64,000 nt of DNA from Diphasiastrum complanatum (GCA_029204225.1 CM055113.1:22701605-22765604); one strand, 5' to 3'. Shown: positions 1 through 10,419, counted from the stretch's first letter. The notes: a model not told the origin generated them from the letters alone. A program made the numbers and translations.

Positions 1-440
1 GGGATATGCAAATGCAAATCTCAGGATTGGAGATGGGATGATATGGATGCAAGTCATCAGTGTTGTGTCTAACACCGTGTCATTGATGTGTGTGTGATTG
101 CATACGCAATGAGGCTTTGATGCCCCAACTTTGAAACCGGTCCAGACTGGTGATTACCAATTCTTTTTTTGTTTAGACATTCAACTTATACTCTCTAAGA
201 ACTGATTAAGCAGAGAATAACCATCTAGTCTCCTCTCTGTACTGACTCTTCTCTCAAGCCCTATATTCTGACAGTAGTCCATGTAGGACAACTTACTGTC
301 CTAAGATCCAATACACAACATGATAGGAAGTACTGGTTTTCCGCTAGTCTATGGAATCAATTAGGAAAATCATCCTCACCTCTTATGGATGTGCGAGGCG
401 TCACTCATCCTCACAAATTGGTTCGAGATCTGATACATAC

Positions 441-562
441 AGTTGAAGTCTTTTTCTTTTTTCTCTTTTTTCTCTTACTTTTCTCTTACTTTTCTCTCAG
501 TCTTTCTTTCTCTCTCTTTTTCTGTTTGTCTTTTTCTTTTTCTTTTTATATATATATATTTT
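441..562. repeat. Pyrimidine-rich tract (purine-rich on minus strand)
   Basis: About 120 bases of almost pure T and C with TTTTCT and TCTC runs, ending in a short TATATA stretch. The small open frames across it are low-complexity artefacts. On the minus strand it is a long purine tract downstream of the gypsy-element ORF at 821-1849. It could therefore be related to that element's polypurine tract, but it is much longer than a normal one and I saw no LTR start beside it. The rest of 1-820 shows nothing recognisable. Confidence 0.6.
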
Positions 563-820
563 TTTGTGCCTTACCCATTGGGCGATGGAGTCACTCCCCA
601 CCCCACTGCACTGTTTTTGTTCTCACTTTTTTCTCTCTCAACCCCCCCTCAACTATGTGTCTATACAGTCATTTATGCCCATAGAAGTTAGCAAATGCCC
701 AAATGCAGCTCAGAGTTTTTATAGAGATGCAATAAATATGTATGCATAGAAAACTGAGACTTGCAACCGATGCTCACCATATCATGTCTAGTGTATAATG
801 CATAATAGTGAGGTGGGTGG

Positions 821-1849
821 TTACAGTGCATTTCTGCACATTTCTGTTCGTTGGTTTTTCAACTCCCCGGTGTAATTGGGGTCCACTTCTGTCACATCCA
901 CAAGGGCTGGATCGGCACCTTCCAGGAACTTAAAATAAAACATCTCATTTAGGGTTTTGCGTTCCCTGGAAGTTCTGTCTTGCATCCGCAGGTACAATGC
1001 TAGGTCTGTTCCTGACTCCATGGACTCACTGGGGTTGTACCACCATTTGGTAAGGTGAATCCTAGTGGGTTTAGTCTTAGCACCCCAAGGTTGTAGTAAC
1101 CAATTCTGCAGGCAGTAGACATAGTGGCCGACCAATCTAATGATATCATCTTTCTGGTGCGCGGCAACAACTGAGAACCTACATAAGCTCTCGCATGAAT
1201 CTTTGTAGTTTTCAAAACTACCTGGGATGAGTGGCCATGTGAATCTGAGGGCGGAACTCGTGGATGGTCGTAGCTCAAAAACTTGGACATCTAGCAGAAA
1301 CTCCATGGGCGGTAGATATAAACTGTAGGCATCAAAGTTTTTGTAGAACATACTATCTGACAGAATTTCCTTGCGATGCATAGGGTAAGCGGATAAAGGG
1401 TTGCGGGAACTCTGAGGCCTGATTGGTCCTCTTGCTGCTTCTTTTCTCTTATACTCATGTAACTGCCTAGCTAGCATGGCTACGATAGTTTCAGTTGCAG
1501 CTAGTTCCACCTTGGTGTTAACTAGGATCTTTTCCTTCCCTTTATACCCCTCCCTATGGCTTATCTGTCGTCTGTCATTAGCCTCCTTGAGTTCATTGTA
1601 CTTCTGCTTCCAGGTATCTTGCTCCTTATTGGTGCTAACCAGCTCGTTAGTGGCTCTGATTTGTAGGTTCTTTTGTTTTTTCAATTCTTCTTTCAGACGT
1701 TGGATTTCTATGCCGGTCCTATGTCCTTCCTTCAGTACGAACCTCATCATTTTTCTATGGTGTTGGTCGGACTGATTACTGCTCTGTGGGTCTTCCATAC
1801 TCTTTTCAGCAGTAAATTCCATCACCTGTGTTTTAGCATTTATGTACAT
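821..1849 (-). CDS. Intact 342-codon ORF with coiled coil, 3' of gypsy pol, function unknown
   Basis: This is the longest open frame in the window, 342 codons with no stop, lying just downstream (minus strand) of the RNase H remnant of a decayed Ty3/gypsy element. I do not recognise the family. Residues about 25-40 are Ser/Gln/His-rich. Residues about 45-140 are charged and heptad-like (for example RLKEELKKQK at 51-60), which predicts a coiled coil. Residues about 150-342 are compositionally ordinary and rich in Trp, Tyr and Phe, as in a globular domain. Alternative starts are Met10 and Met18. There is no zinc knuckle, signal peptide or obvious membrane helix. It could be an accessory third ORF of the element, a misplaced gag-like protein, or a host gene. 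It is open while the neighbouring pol is broken, which is notable. Confidence 0.55.
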   Translation of the reverse strand: MYINAKTQVMEFTAEKSMEDPQSSNQSDQHHRKMMRFVLKEGHRTGIEIQRLKEELKKQKNLQIRATNELVSTNKEQDTWKQKYNELKEANDRRQISHREGYKGKEKILVNTKVELAATETIVAMLARQLHEYKRKEAARGPIRPQSSRNPLSAYPMHRKEILSDSMFYKNFDAYSLYLPPMEFLLDVQVFELRPSTSSALRFTWPLIPGSFENYKDSCESLCRFSVVAAHQKDDIIRLVGHYVYCLQNWLLQPWGAKTKPTRIHLTKWWYNPSESMESGTDLALYLRMQDRTSRERKTLNEMFYFKFLEGADPALVDVTEVDPNYTGELKNQRTEMCRNAL

Positions 1850-1956
1850 GAATATACAATGTGTTGAATGTACAAAAAATCTTTAACTTGTACACCCCTC
1901 TCCCCTTCCGTGTGTATCTATCAAGTTCATGCTAGGGTAGGGGTTTTACTATGTAC

Positions 1957-2640
1957 TTAGGCCGTGTGCATTAACCCATGGGTTATGCTACTATGGTGTG
2001 ACCTAAAACATGTTCTAGATAGTTCATGGCTCATTAACTGATGTAATTGGGCTATGAGTTGGGGATTCTCTAGACCTACTTGGTTTATCAAACTTCTGAT
2101 CCACCGAACTCCATACCATGCTTGGGCTTTCAAGATTGTCCATAGCTCTGTAGCAATGGTTATGGGCGAAATGACTACCCTTCCTAGCTCACATTGCCAG
2201 TAATGATCATGGTCATAGGCTATCGCAGCTAGACTATCAGCACGTTGGTTCTGTGTTCGTAGAATATGCATCCATTCGATGTGGGAAAACTCTCTAGTGT
2301 ATTCGTTGATAGCAATTACATAGACCTGTAAGGTCCTACTTTTGAGTCGGTATATGCCGGTCATACTTCGGATTAGGAGTTGTGAATCTCCCATAATTCG
2401 GAGGTTGTCTATAGTTTGCGCAACTCGCATGGTCATTTGTAGACCGCTTAGAAGGGCTTTGTATTCGGTAGTGTTGTTCATGAATCCTTTCCCTAATAGG
2501 ACTCCTATACTGGCTAGTTCAGTCCCATTGGGATTTTTGCAATATTGCTCCTATGGCACCTTCTCTATTCGAATGTCTACAGGCTCCGTCTACCTTCAAC
2601 GTATACGTCCCAAGTTCCTGGGTGAGTTCCGTATCACAAC
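1957..2640 (-). pseudogene. Archaeal-type RNase H domain of gypsy element, one frameshift
   Basis: RNase H would degrade the RNA strand of the RNA/DNA hybrid during reverse transcription. The minus strand shows the expected motifs: a VDGA start with the first Asp near 2590, a TEYKALL segment carrying the conserved Glu, GDSQLL with the second Asp, and a QRADSLA segment with the late Asp. The spacing and the NNTTEYKAL style match the archaeal-like RNase H found as an extra domain in plant Tat-group gypsy elements. A one-base frameshift lies in the short homopolymer near 2533-2540, between VDGA and the Glu motif. From about 2481 down to 1957 the frame is open. It lies after the integrase C-terminus rather than before it, which is unusual. 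Confidence 0.75.
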
Positions 2641-2869
2641 AATAATTTTTTTGTATTTTTCTCGATTTTATGAGTCTTTGTATGGGTTTTTCTCACCCTT
2701 CCGTTCAGCGTATATGTACAGGGTCACTAGGGCTACTTTTGATTCTATGAGTGTTACCAGTATTCGTGATGCTTCTAGGTCATTCACTCCGATACCTGAA
2801 ATGGTGAACAAGAAAAGGTGTTACATACTGTATAGGCGACTTCGGCTTCTCTTTAACTATGGTAAGCTT

Positions 2870-3365
2870 TTATCTTGTTTATGTTGGTTCGGTGCTTAAA
2901 AATTCTACCGTTTAACTCTGCCAGCTTAACCGTGTTATTTTCATACAGTTTCACTATTACATACGGACCGTTCCAGCGTGGCCCCAACTTTTGAGGCATC
3001 AGCTCATGTCTAGCATCGTAGAACAACACTAACTACCCTTGCCTGAACTGGTAATCGCGCATGTTCCTATCATGAATCTCCTTCATGCGTCTTTTGTGGG
3101 TTTCTTGGTGATTTAAAGCAGCTCTCCGGTACTCGTCCAGGTCTTGTAAAGTGTCTAGTCGGTGCCGTATTGATTCTTTCTCTCCTAGGTCGTGCTTCAT
3201 GGAAAACCGCAAGGATGGGAGCTCTATTTCTATTAGCAGTACACATTCTTGGCCACACACTAGAAAAAAGGGCGTGTGGTTGGTACTGGTCTTATAGGTG
3301 GCATTATATGCCCACAATGCCGAGAATAGTTTGTTGTCCCAATCCCTCTGTCGGTCTGATACGGT
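2870..3365 (-). pseudogene. Ty3/gypsy integrase C-terminal part with GPY/F module
   Basis: The minus strand carries the end of a gypsy integrase. A WAYNATYKTSTNHTPF segment precedes a charged helical stretch, then a WNGPYVIVKLYENNTVKL segment, which is the GPY/F module used for target-DNA contact. One in-frame stop lies just after the DYQFRQG segment near 3033. The zinc-binding and D,D-35-E catalytic parts are absent because the sequence jumps directly from RT to here. It is non-functional as it stands. Confidence 0.8.
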
Positions 3366-4104
3366 AGTGGTATTGTATGAGGCACTAGATCGGGTGGAAT
3401 CCTTTTCAAATCTGAGTAGTCCCAGGCAAAAATATGCTGGTACTTTCTACACAGCCGTTCGTATTCTTCTTTTTCTCCAATGCCTAGGGAAGCACCTATT
3501 TTGATGTTCTTGGGCTCTTCTAGGGTTCCTAGGTTTATCAAGCAAATATCGACGTCTCGAAATTTGGGAGGCCGCTCTTCTGGAGTGTTCCACTCTATAT
3601 CCAGTACTGATCTCAGGTCTGGTTCATCTTCACTTGTAGTGGACTCATCATCGTCATCAATACTCGTGACCTCCTCCCACTCAGACGAAAGTACGGGTGC
3701 TCTTTCTAACTGAGGCACCTCGGGATAGCCGTCTACTATGGTACGTTCTCTACTCCTTCCAAAAATCAATACTCCTGCGGGGATGTCAACTATGCAGTTG
3801 CTAAGCCTGAGCCATGGTCGTCCTAGTAGTATAGAGTACCCCCGGTTCCCGGCGTGCATCCTCATGACGTAAAAGTCCACTTGAATGGTCTTGATAGCCA
3901 CGATAATGGGTACATTCTTAAGCTCGCCCTCTGGTTTGATCACAGAGTTGTTGGCTAGCTTTAGGGCTGTCAAGGTAGCGGGTTCTAGAGTAAAACCAAG
4001 GCGGTCTGAAAGTTCCAGACTTATGATGTTAACTGTTGACCCTGCATCAACTATGGCCCCTGAAATGACTAGGCCATCTATGAGTATGTCTACTTTAGGG
4101 CAGT
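3366..4104 (-). pseudogene. Ty3/gypsy aspartic protease and RT N-terminus
   Basis: On the minus strand a retropepsin-like fold is visible: an active-site motif VDAGSTVN near 4030-4052, where Thr of the usual D-T/S-G is Ala, followed by a GYSILLGRPWL flap/core segment and an acidic linker (DDDDESTTSEDE). It leads into a gypsy RT N-terminus with FAWDYSDLKRIPPDLV and HTIPL. The frame breaks at the deletion junction around 3360-3370. The protease would process the polyprotein and RT would copy the RNA. Neither is complete. The upstream end is cut by copia copy A at 4105. Confidence 0.8.
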
Positions 4105-4800
4105 AGCGATTCAGAAGGCCCTAGCGTCAATCACACTGAATCTGGTTGATTCCCAAATATCCCACATTACCACTTGCAAGTCCTATACGAAGCATTAGAT
4201 TTGTTGTCAAATCTTTATGCAACTCAAGATGTGACCACCCGATTACATGTTAGAAAGAAGTTCTTTACTCTCAGAATGTATGATTCAACATCTATCACTG
4301 CCCCATCAACAACTTTAAGTCCTTGCTAGATCAATTGTCAGTTGTAGGATGCGCTATTCAGTGATGTAGTAATGACCTTACTTTCTTCTTTGCTAAAGTC
4401 TTATGAGCAATTGTTGTAATGTTCTCCACGCAACCCGATCTGACTTTTCACAATGTCATCGGTCATCTGCTTCAAGAAGAGATGCAGAGAAAAACCAGCA
4501 ATCTATTCCTCAAAGATAATTCTTTGGTATTATACACCAAGAAGAAAGACAATTCCAAGGGCACTAATCAGATGCAGAAACAACAACAGCAAAAGCCTCT
4601 GCCCCCATCAGAGAGTAGTGGATCTAGAAAGCGACTCTTTTGCAGATATGTAAGAGGGTGAACCACGACATCAAGGACTATCGTATTCGAATTTACAGTG
4701 AGGCGAAGAAGTAGCAACACCAACAATCAAATTCTACTAATGCAGCAGAATTTAAGGAGCAAACTTTTAATGAAGTCAAACTGTCAGAACTGTTAATGGC
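4105..4800 (+). pseudogene. Copia A gag fragment
   Basis: This is a capsid-like (UBN2-type) gag remnant. Alignment by eye to copy C shows the helical core and a basic Gln-rich tail with runs of CAACAACAG. At about 4640-4675 the CCHC zinc knuckle is disrupted by lost bases and a substitution, so the CX2CX4HX4C pattern can no longer be read in one frame. Several stops occur. Open pieces lie at 4419-4661. Confidence 0.75.
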
Positions 4801-4814
4801 TTGGAAAAGTAATA

Positions 4815-6180
4815 ATGGAGATCGATAGCTGGTATCTCGACAGAGGAGCTACCCAACCTATGACTCCTCGAAGAGAATGGTTTACTGAATATGTGGCTTA
4901 CACCAGAGACGAATTTATTTACCTCGGAGACTCGAGCACCATCCACGTGAAAGGCAAAAGAAAAATGAAGATTATGTTAAAAAATGCATTCTCCATTTCT
5001 GTTTCGAATGTCCTTCGTGTACCTTAGTTGTCTAAGAATCTTCTTTCGATTTCGAAGATAACTGATGAGGGCTACGCTGTTACCTTTTCTCATTAACAAT
5101 GTACAATCTTTGACAAAGATGCTACTTTGACTACATGCACTCGAGTTGGAAACTTATATGTACTTTCTAATTCTAGTGCACTAGCTACTACTTCTTATGA
5201 GAATGTAAACGATCAAGCGTCATTGTGGCATGGTTGATTTGGACACGTTAATACACTTTCCTACATGCATTGTATTTAAATTTAATTGTTTTTTTATATT
5301 TTTTATCTTTCATTAGATAGGAAATCATTTTTCCAGTGACTCTTGCATTTATGGTAAACATTCCATCCTTAGGAGATGCACTTTAGTTTATCACCTTCAT
5401 AGATGACTATTCGAGATGGACGACGGTCATGTTCATAAAGCATAAGATTAAAACCTTCGAATGCTTCAAGAAATTCAAGGCCATGGTTGAGACCCAAACA
5501 TCTAGAAAGGTGAAAGCACTCCGAAGTGATGGTGGTCGTGAGTACATCTCGAATGAGATTTCTGACTATCTGGCCAAACATGGTGTTCAAAGACAATTTG
5601 CAACCTCCTATTTGCCTCAGTAGAATGGAATTGCAGAAAGGAAGAATTGAACACTACTTAATTTAGCCAGATCTATGCTACACCAATCCAATTTATCTTC
5701 AAAATTTTGGGCAGAAGCCATTGTCACAACATGTTATCTACATAAAAGATCTAGCACAAAAGTAATTAATGGAAGAACTGCTTATCAAGTTTGGCATAAG
5801 CACAAACCTGGTGTCAGTCATTTAAAAATATTTGGTTGTATATGCTTTGTTCATGTTCCTAAGCAACTTAGGAAAAGATTGGACCAAAGGTAGAATAAAT
5901 GCATTTTCATTGTGATCATGATGAACATAAAGCTTACAAAGTTTTTGCTCCATCCACCAATGTAGCATTTGTTTCTAGGGATGTAATATTTGAAGCGGAT
6001 GCATTCTACGACTTTAAACAACCATCGACAAATGATGTTGTGTCGTTTCATCCTATCATACACAACATCGAATCTTTTACTCATGATGTCCCTTCTACAA
6101 AATCTACAACCAAAGAAATTCGAGCTTCAGAAGCCAAGCAGCCGACAATATCTGTCAAAAGACCAAATCAAGCTAGCTAG
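4815..6180 (+). pseudogene. Copia A protease, GAG-pre-integrase and integrase remnants
   Basis: The protease starts near 4818 with SWYLDRGATQPMT. The catalytic D-S-G has become D-R-G. GAG-pre-integrase text follows to about 5270. An 89-base deletion relative to copy B, with ATTC at the junction near 5358, removes the end of the zinc-binding part and the first catalytic Asp (HSD). The remaining integrase core (IDDYSRW near 5400, SDGGREYIS near 5525, NGIAERKN near 5625) keeps the second Asp and the Glu but has stops. The region from 5675 to 6180 is the integrase C-terminal linker. Confidence 0.8.
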
Positions 6181-6261
6181 AGCAAGTTTGGAGAAATTCA
6201 GGAAGAGACACCATTCAAATCTTGTCAACCAATTGTTCAAAGATCTTCGAGAACTCGAACA

Positions 6262-7117
6262 ATGCTTAAGAGGTACACACCTCAATCTTTGTGGACTTCA
6301 TCTGGTGATCCAGAGACCCTAGCCGAAGCAATCAACTCTAAGAATGTTGTGAAATGGCATGAAACAATGGAAAGCGAGTACAACTCACTTTTGTCGAACC
6401 AAACCTGGACCTTGGTCGACTTCTCCACTCATAAGAGAGTTATCGACAACAAGTGGATCTTCAACAAGAACATCAACTCTGATGGTTGCATTGCAAAATG
6501 GAAAGCAAGGCTGTCTTGTTGTAAAAATACAATCAATCAGGACCCTCATTGCACTTGCAACTATCGAAGATCTTGAAATGCATCTAATGGATGTCAAAAC
6601 AACTTTTCTCAATAGCTATGTCAAGGAGGAGCTGTATACCTTCCAATCCGAAGGTTTCGAAGTGAAAGGCCTAGAGCACAAAGTCTGCAAACTACACAAA
6701 GCTATCTATGGTTTGAAGCAAGCTGCAAGGGCTTGGTTCGAACGAATCAATGCTTATCTCATTCAGTTAGAATTTGCAAACAATTTAACTGACTGTAATC
6801 TTTATTCCGAACACACAACAGTTTACATAGCTCTATAGGTAGATGATGCACCTTTATTCTGTCCAACAACACATCCTTGCTGCACACTACTAAGAGTGAT
6901 TTGTCGAAGGAATTCGTCATGACTGACTTAGGCACTGTTCATTCATTGTTAGGAATACACATTACTAGAGATAGATTACATAAGAGGACTTATCTTAGCC
7001 ATAAAAAATATCTAGCGAATGTTCTAGAAAATTTTCACATGGCCGATTGCAAACCAATTGATACACCAATCGACCCAGATATGATATTGACCAAACCTTC
7101 TTGTGTCGACACCGACT
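6262..7117 (+). pseudogene. Copia A reverse transcriptase remnant
   Basis: RVT_2-type copia RT. Recognisable pieces are an N-terminal EAINSKNVVKWHETMESEY segment, a KWIFNKNINSDG segment, a DVKTTFLNSYV segment (the first catalytic Asp region), and a CKLHKAIYGLKQAARAWF segment. A stop then sits directly before VDDAPLF near 6838, so the YVDD box is damaged. The frame continues to a THITRD-type connection and ends near 7117. No RNase H follows. Confidence 0.8.
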
Positions 7118-7134
7118 AGTCGCCTGTCTCAGTT

Positions 7135-7332
7135 CGCTCACTCAGGCTAAACGAATCATAGACGTTTTCGACTCCTTAGAATTTGATCAGACGACGACTG
7201 TCTCCAACGCCCGAGGAACGAACGCTATCTTTCTGCACTACTACATCAAATTCTGAATCAAACTTCACTTTCAAACTGAACACTAGTAAATGCACATGTT
7301 ATCTATCCTTTTCGGTGACTATACTCGAATCA
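7135..7332 (+). repeat. About 200-bp direct repeat, left copy (partner at 8219-8421)
   Basis: The segment starting TGTCTCAGTTCGCTCACTC and ending CGAATCA recurs at 8219-8421 with roughly one mismatch per ten bases. Both copies start TG and end CA. The 880 bases between them contain no PBS or PPT next to the repeats and the outer flanks do not match, so a short LTR element is not supported. It is more likely part of the A/B family's LTR or a segmental duplication. Confidence 0.7.
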
Positions 7333-8218
7333 TGTTGGAGATTAAGCTCATGGTTTCCTCCTTGGTGTTTCGATTTCATTCAAGACTCTTCCTATACATT
7401 CCTGATCCTTGAATTAATCATTGATGTAGGATCAGATGCAACCTCTTTAGGGTTTATGTATGCTCATTTGATACATGCAAGAATCATAGTTTTCTGTTTT
7501 GCCATTATGCATATTCAATCGTGTTTCTTAGCACAGACCGTAGTACTCGCAAAACTACTCTCAATCTGTGTGCAGAGTAATGCATGGTAAACTACACGGG
7601 TTTCTGTGCAGTAGTTCGACACTTGCGACATTCTACACAGAATCAAATTAGCCGAACTATTCGAAGGACGAATGCTTTGACCTTCTGGCAAATCTTCATC
7701 TCCGGAGTAAAGGGTATCCATTCATGTCAATATCCACATTCAAATGTCATTTCAAACTATTTGAAGAAGCTCGAAGACCTGGCCATCTCCGGACTACTTC
7801 ACCTATTCGATCGACCATCCGAATGATTCAACGGTTGACCAAACATCTTCGATCTGCAGCACATTATGTTTGTACGGATGTAATGACACATCAAAAATGT
7901 GTGAAGTACATTCACGACCAACATCTGGTCAGATTAAACTAGTCTTGTAATTATAGATTAGTTAAGCAATTCTTGTAATCACAAGTATATTGTCTTTATG
8001 TATACATCCAGTTCGCACTCACGATGGACATTAGAAGATTGAGCATCAGAAGTTACGCCACATTAAGATTGTAACCACTTATGTTGTTCATGCTCCATAT
8101 TGAGCAAATGCTCTTATGTCAAGCATTCACTAAGTGTATAATATCAACAACACCTTTTACTATTTGTGTCTAATCTTGATATGTGTGTGTTGTAATTGAT
8201 TGCACTTTCCTAATCACT
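7333..8218. other. Spacer between direct repeats, no gene recognised
   Basis: This stretch starts TGTTGGAGATTAAG, which looks like a copia LTR start, and contains short unconvincing open frames. Matching target duplications, a PBS and an LTR partner were all looked for and not found. It may be a remnant LTR. Confidence 0.4.
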
Positions 8219-8421
8219 TGTCTCACTCACTCAGTCTGATTGAATCATGGACATTGTTGACTCCTTAGAATTCAATCAGACGACGGCTGTCTTCGACGCC
8301 TGTGGAACGAACGCTATCTTTCTGCACTACTACATCAAATTTCGAATCAAACTTCACTTTCAAATTGAACACTAGTGATTGCACATGCTACTTATCCTTT
8401 TCGGTGACTGTACTCGAATCA
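8219..8421 (+). repeat. About 200-bp direct repeat, right copy
   Basis: Second copy of the repeat at 7135-7332. It reads on directly into sequence that ends in the copy-B PBS at 8657, so it probably belongs to the 5' LTR of copy B. Confidence 0.65.
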
Positions 8422-8656
8422 CGTAATTTGTTCGAGTATGCAACTATTTCTATCGGTCCTTAACACATGAGCTGTGATTCTATCTCTCCCTTGTCGTCGA
8501 GATCGTTCTTGGTGATAGTCAATAACAGCCCTCATCAGGGGAGTGAGTCGATACCAATGCTTGAGTGTCGAGCCACAACTTCGACAATCACCTTACCTTG
8601 TTGTTGCTATCATCCTATTTCGCATTATTTTTATTTCTCCTTCTCCCCCAACAAGG

Positions 8657-8668
8657 TGGTACTAGAGC
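8657..8668 (+). promoter_or_regulatory. Copia B primer-binding site (tRNA-iMet type)
   Basis: TGGTACTAGAGC, a two-base-changed form of TGGTATCAGAGC (complementary to the 3' end of initiator tRNA-Met), three bases after the LTR end CAACA. Confidence 0.75.
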
Positions 8669-8719
8669 TATCGCATTAAAGATGAGAGGTTATTCTACTC
8701 CAATTACTATTAGTTCAAT

Positions 8720-9530
8720 ATGTCTCACACTGGTAACACTTCATCTTTATCATCATCCAACGAAGTCAGAATCATCGACAAATTCAACGGCTTATATTTG
8801 GAAGTTGAAACTTAAGATGATGCTTATGGATAGAGATCTTTGGGATGTCGTGGACGGATCTAACCTGAAATTAGATGAGGTTGATTACGAATTAGCTAAG
8901 GCATGAAAGATCAGAGATTAGAAGGCCCTAGCATTAATCACACTGGCTGATACAAATATCTCACGTTACCACTTGCAAGTCCTCTAAGGAAGTATTAGAT
9001 TTGTTGTCGAATCTTTATGAGACTCAAGATGTGACCACCCGGTTACATCTCAGGAAGAAGTTCTTTACTCTCATAATGTATGATTCAACAATCATCACTG
9101 CCCATATGAACAACTTTAAATCATTGCTAGATCAATTGTTAGCTGTAGGATGCGCTATTTAGCATAGTGATGTAGTAATGACCTTACTTTTTTCTTTGCC
9201 AAAGTCTTATGAGAACTTTGTTGTAATGATCTCCACTCAACCTGTTTTGACTCTTCAAAAGGTCATCGGTCATCTGCTTCAAGAAGAGATACGGAGAAAG
9301 ACGCCGCAGCGATCTATTCGTCAAAGATAAATCTCTGGTATTATACACCAAGAAGAAAGACAATTCCAAGGGCAAGAATCAGCTGCAGAAACAAGAGCAG
9401 CAGAAGCCTCAACCTCCATCAAAAAGCAGTGGATCCAAAAAGTGATTCTTTTGCAGATATTATAAGAGGGAAAACGATGACATCAAGGATTGTCATATTT
9501 GAATCTACAATGAGGCGAAGAAGCAATAAC
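8720..9530 (+). pseudogene. Copia B gag remnant
   Basis: The ATG at 8720 starts MSHTGNTSSLSSSNEVRIID, aligning with the copy C start at 61984. A frameshift near 8790 moves the reading to the frame with KMMLMDRDLWDVVDGSN. This retains about ten residues that are missing from copy C. Stops follow from 8904, and the zinc-knuckle region near 9450 has lost its cysteine pattern. Capsid/nucleocapsid role by family; not functional. Confidence 0.75.
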
Positions 9531-9636
9531 ACCAACATCTGAACTCTACTAATGCAGTAGAATTTAAGGAACAAACCCATGATGATGTCAAACCATCAGA
9601 ACTATTAATGGCTTGGAAAAGTAATGATGGAGATCA

Positions 9637-10418
9637 CGATAGCTGGTATCTCGACAGTGGAGCTACCCAACATATGACTTCTTGAAGGGAATGGTTTACT
9701 GAATATGTGGCTTACACCAGAGACGAATTTATCTAGCTCGAAGACTCGAGCACCATTCGAGTGAAAGGCAAAGGAACAATGAAGATTATGTTCAAAAAAT
9801 GCATTCTCCATTTATGTTTTGAATGTCCTTCATGTACCTCAGTTGTCTAAGAATTTTCTTTCAATTTCGAAGATAACTGATGAAGGCTACCTTTTCTCTT
9901 GAACAATGTACAATCTTCGACAAAGATGCTACAAAGAATACATGCAATCGAGTTGGGAACCTATATGTACTTTCTAATTCTAGTGCACTAGCTACTATTT
10001 CTTATGAGAATGTAAACAATCAAGCATCATTGTGGCATGATCGATTTGGACATATTAACACAAGATCTCTTTCCTGCATGTGTTGTAATAATTTAGTTGA
10101 TGGATTGAATTTTTCTCTTTCATTAGATTGGAAATCATTTTTATGTGAGTCTTGCATTTACGGTAAACATTCGAGAAGCAGATTTCCCAGAACACACTCC
10201 ATCAAAACAAAGCATGTATTAGATCTTGTACATAGTGACCTTTTCGAACCAATGTCAATTCCATCCTTAGAAGATGCACTTTACTTTATCACCTTTATAG
10301 ATGACATTCGAGATGGATGACAATCATGTTCATAAAGCATAAGTCCGAAGTCTTCGAATGCTTCAAGAAATTCAAGGCCATGGTTGAGACCCAAACATCT
10401 AGAAAGGTGAAAGCGCTC
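9637..10418 (+). pseudogene. Copia B protease and integrase N-terminal half
   Basis: The protease site is intact as SWYLDSGATQHMTS near 9640 but is followed by stops. From 9880 a 147-codon open segment carries GAG-pre-integrase and the integrase HHCC zinc finger (WHDRFGHI near 10034 and CESCIYGK near 10148), then the first catalytic Asp in LVHSDLFEP near 10230. One lost base in IDDYS near 10305 shifts the frame. It ends at a junction near 10418. Confidence 0.8.
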
Positions 10419-10419
10419 T

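Larger units (their letters stand above)
821..4104 (-). mobile_element. Degraded Ty3/gypsy LTR retrotransposon, internally deleted
   Basis: On the minus strand this interval reads in order: aspartic protease, start of reverse transcriptase, a junction to the integrase C-terminus, an archaeal-type RNase H, and an open coiled-coil ORF. The RT core, the normal RNase H and the integrase catalytic core are missing at a single junction near 3360-3370. At 4104/4105 the element abuts copia copy A, which runs the other way, so its gag and 5' LTR are gone. No LTR could be delimited at the 821 end. Plant Tat-type Ty3/gypsy elements carry an extra archaeal-type RNase H, which makes that group the likely relative. 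Confidence 0.8.
4105..7117 (+). mobile_element. Ty1/copia element copy A, 5'- and 3'-truncated, decayed
   Basis: Copia order is followed: gag, protease, GAG-pre-integrase, integrase, RT. Copy A belongs to the same family as B (8428-10418) and C (61125 to end): for example its AAGGCCCTAGC gag start and zinc-knuckle region match both. Its 5' edge is an abrupt junction at about 4105 with the gypsy element. Its 3' edge is after the RT connection near 7117, with no RNase H. Many stops and frameshifts interrupt it. Confidence 0.85.
8428..10418 (+). mobile_element. Ty1/copia element copy B, 3'-truncated
   Basis: It contains an LTR end (CCCCCAACA to about 8653), a PBS, gag from an ATG at 8720, protease, GAG-pre-integrase and the first part of integrase. 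It stops at about 10418, inside integrase, where it is fused to a second LTR end and leader (B'). Copy B keeps the integrase region deleted in A and C, so it is the reference for those deletions. Multiple frameshifts and stops are present. Confidence 0.85.

Noticed and set aside
385..749. Overlapping plus-strand frames rich in Phe, Ser and Leu
   Set aside because: They are translations of the T/C-rich tract at 441-562 and have no other support.
7333..8218. Solo LTR starting TGTTGGAGATTAAG
   Set aside because: The flanks do not form matching target duplications, the far end does not give a convincing CA end, and no PBS follows.
7135..8421. A short TRIM element with 200-bp LTRs
   Set aside because: There is no PBS after the left repeat, no PPT before the right repeat, and no target duplication.
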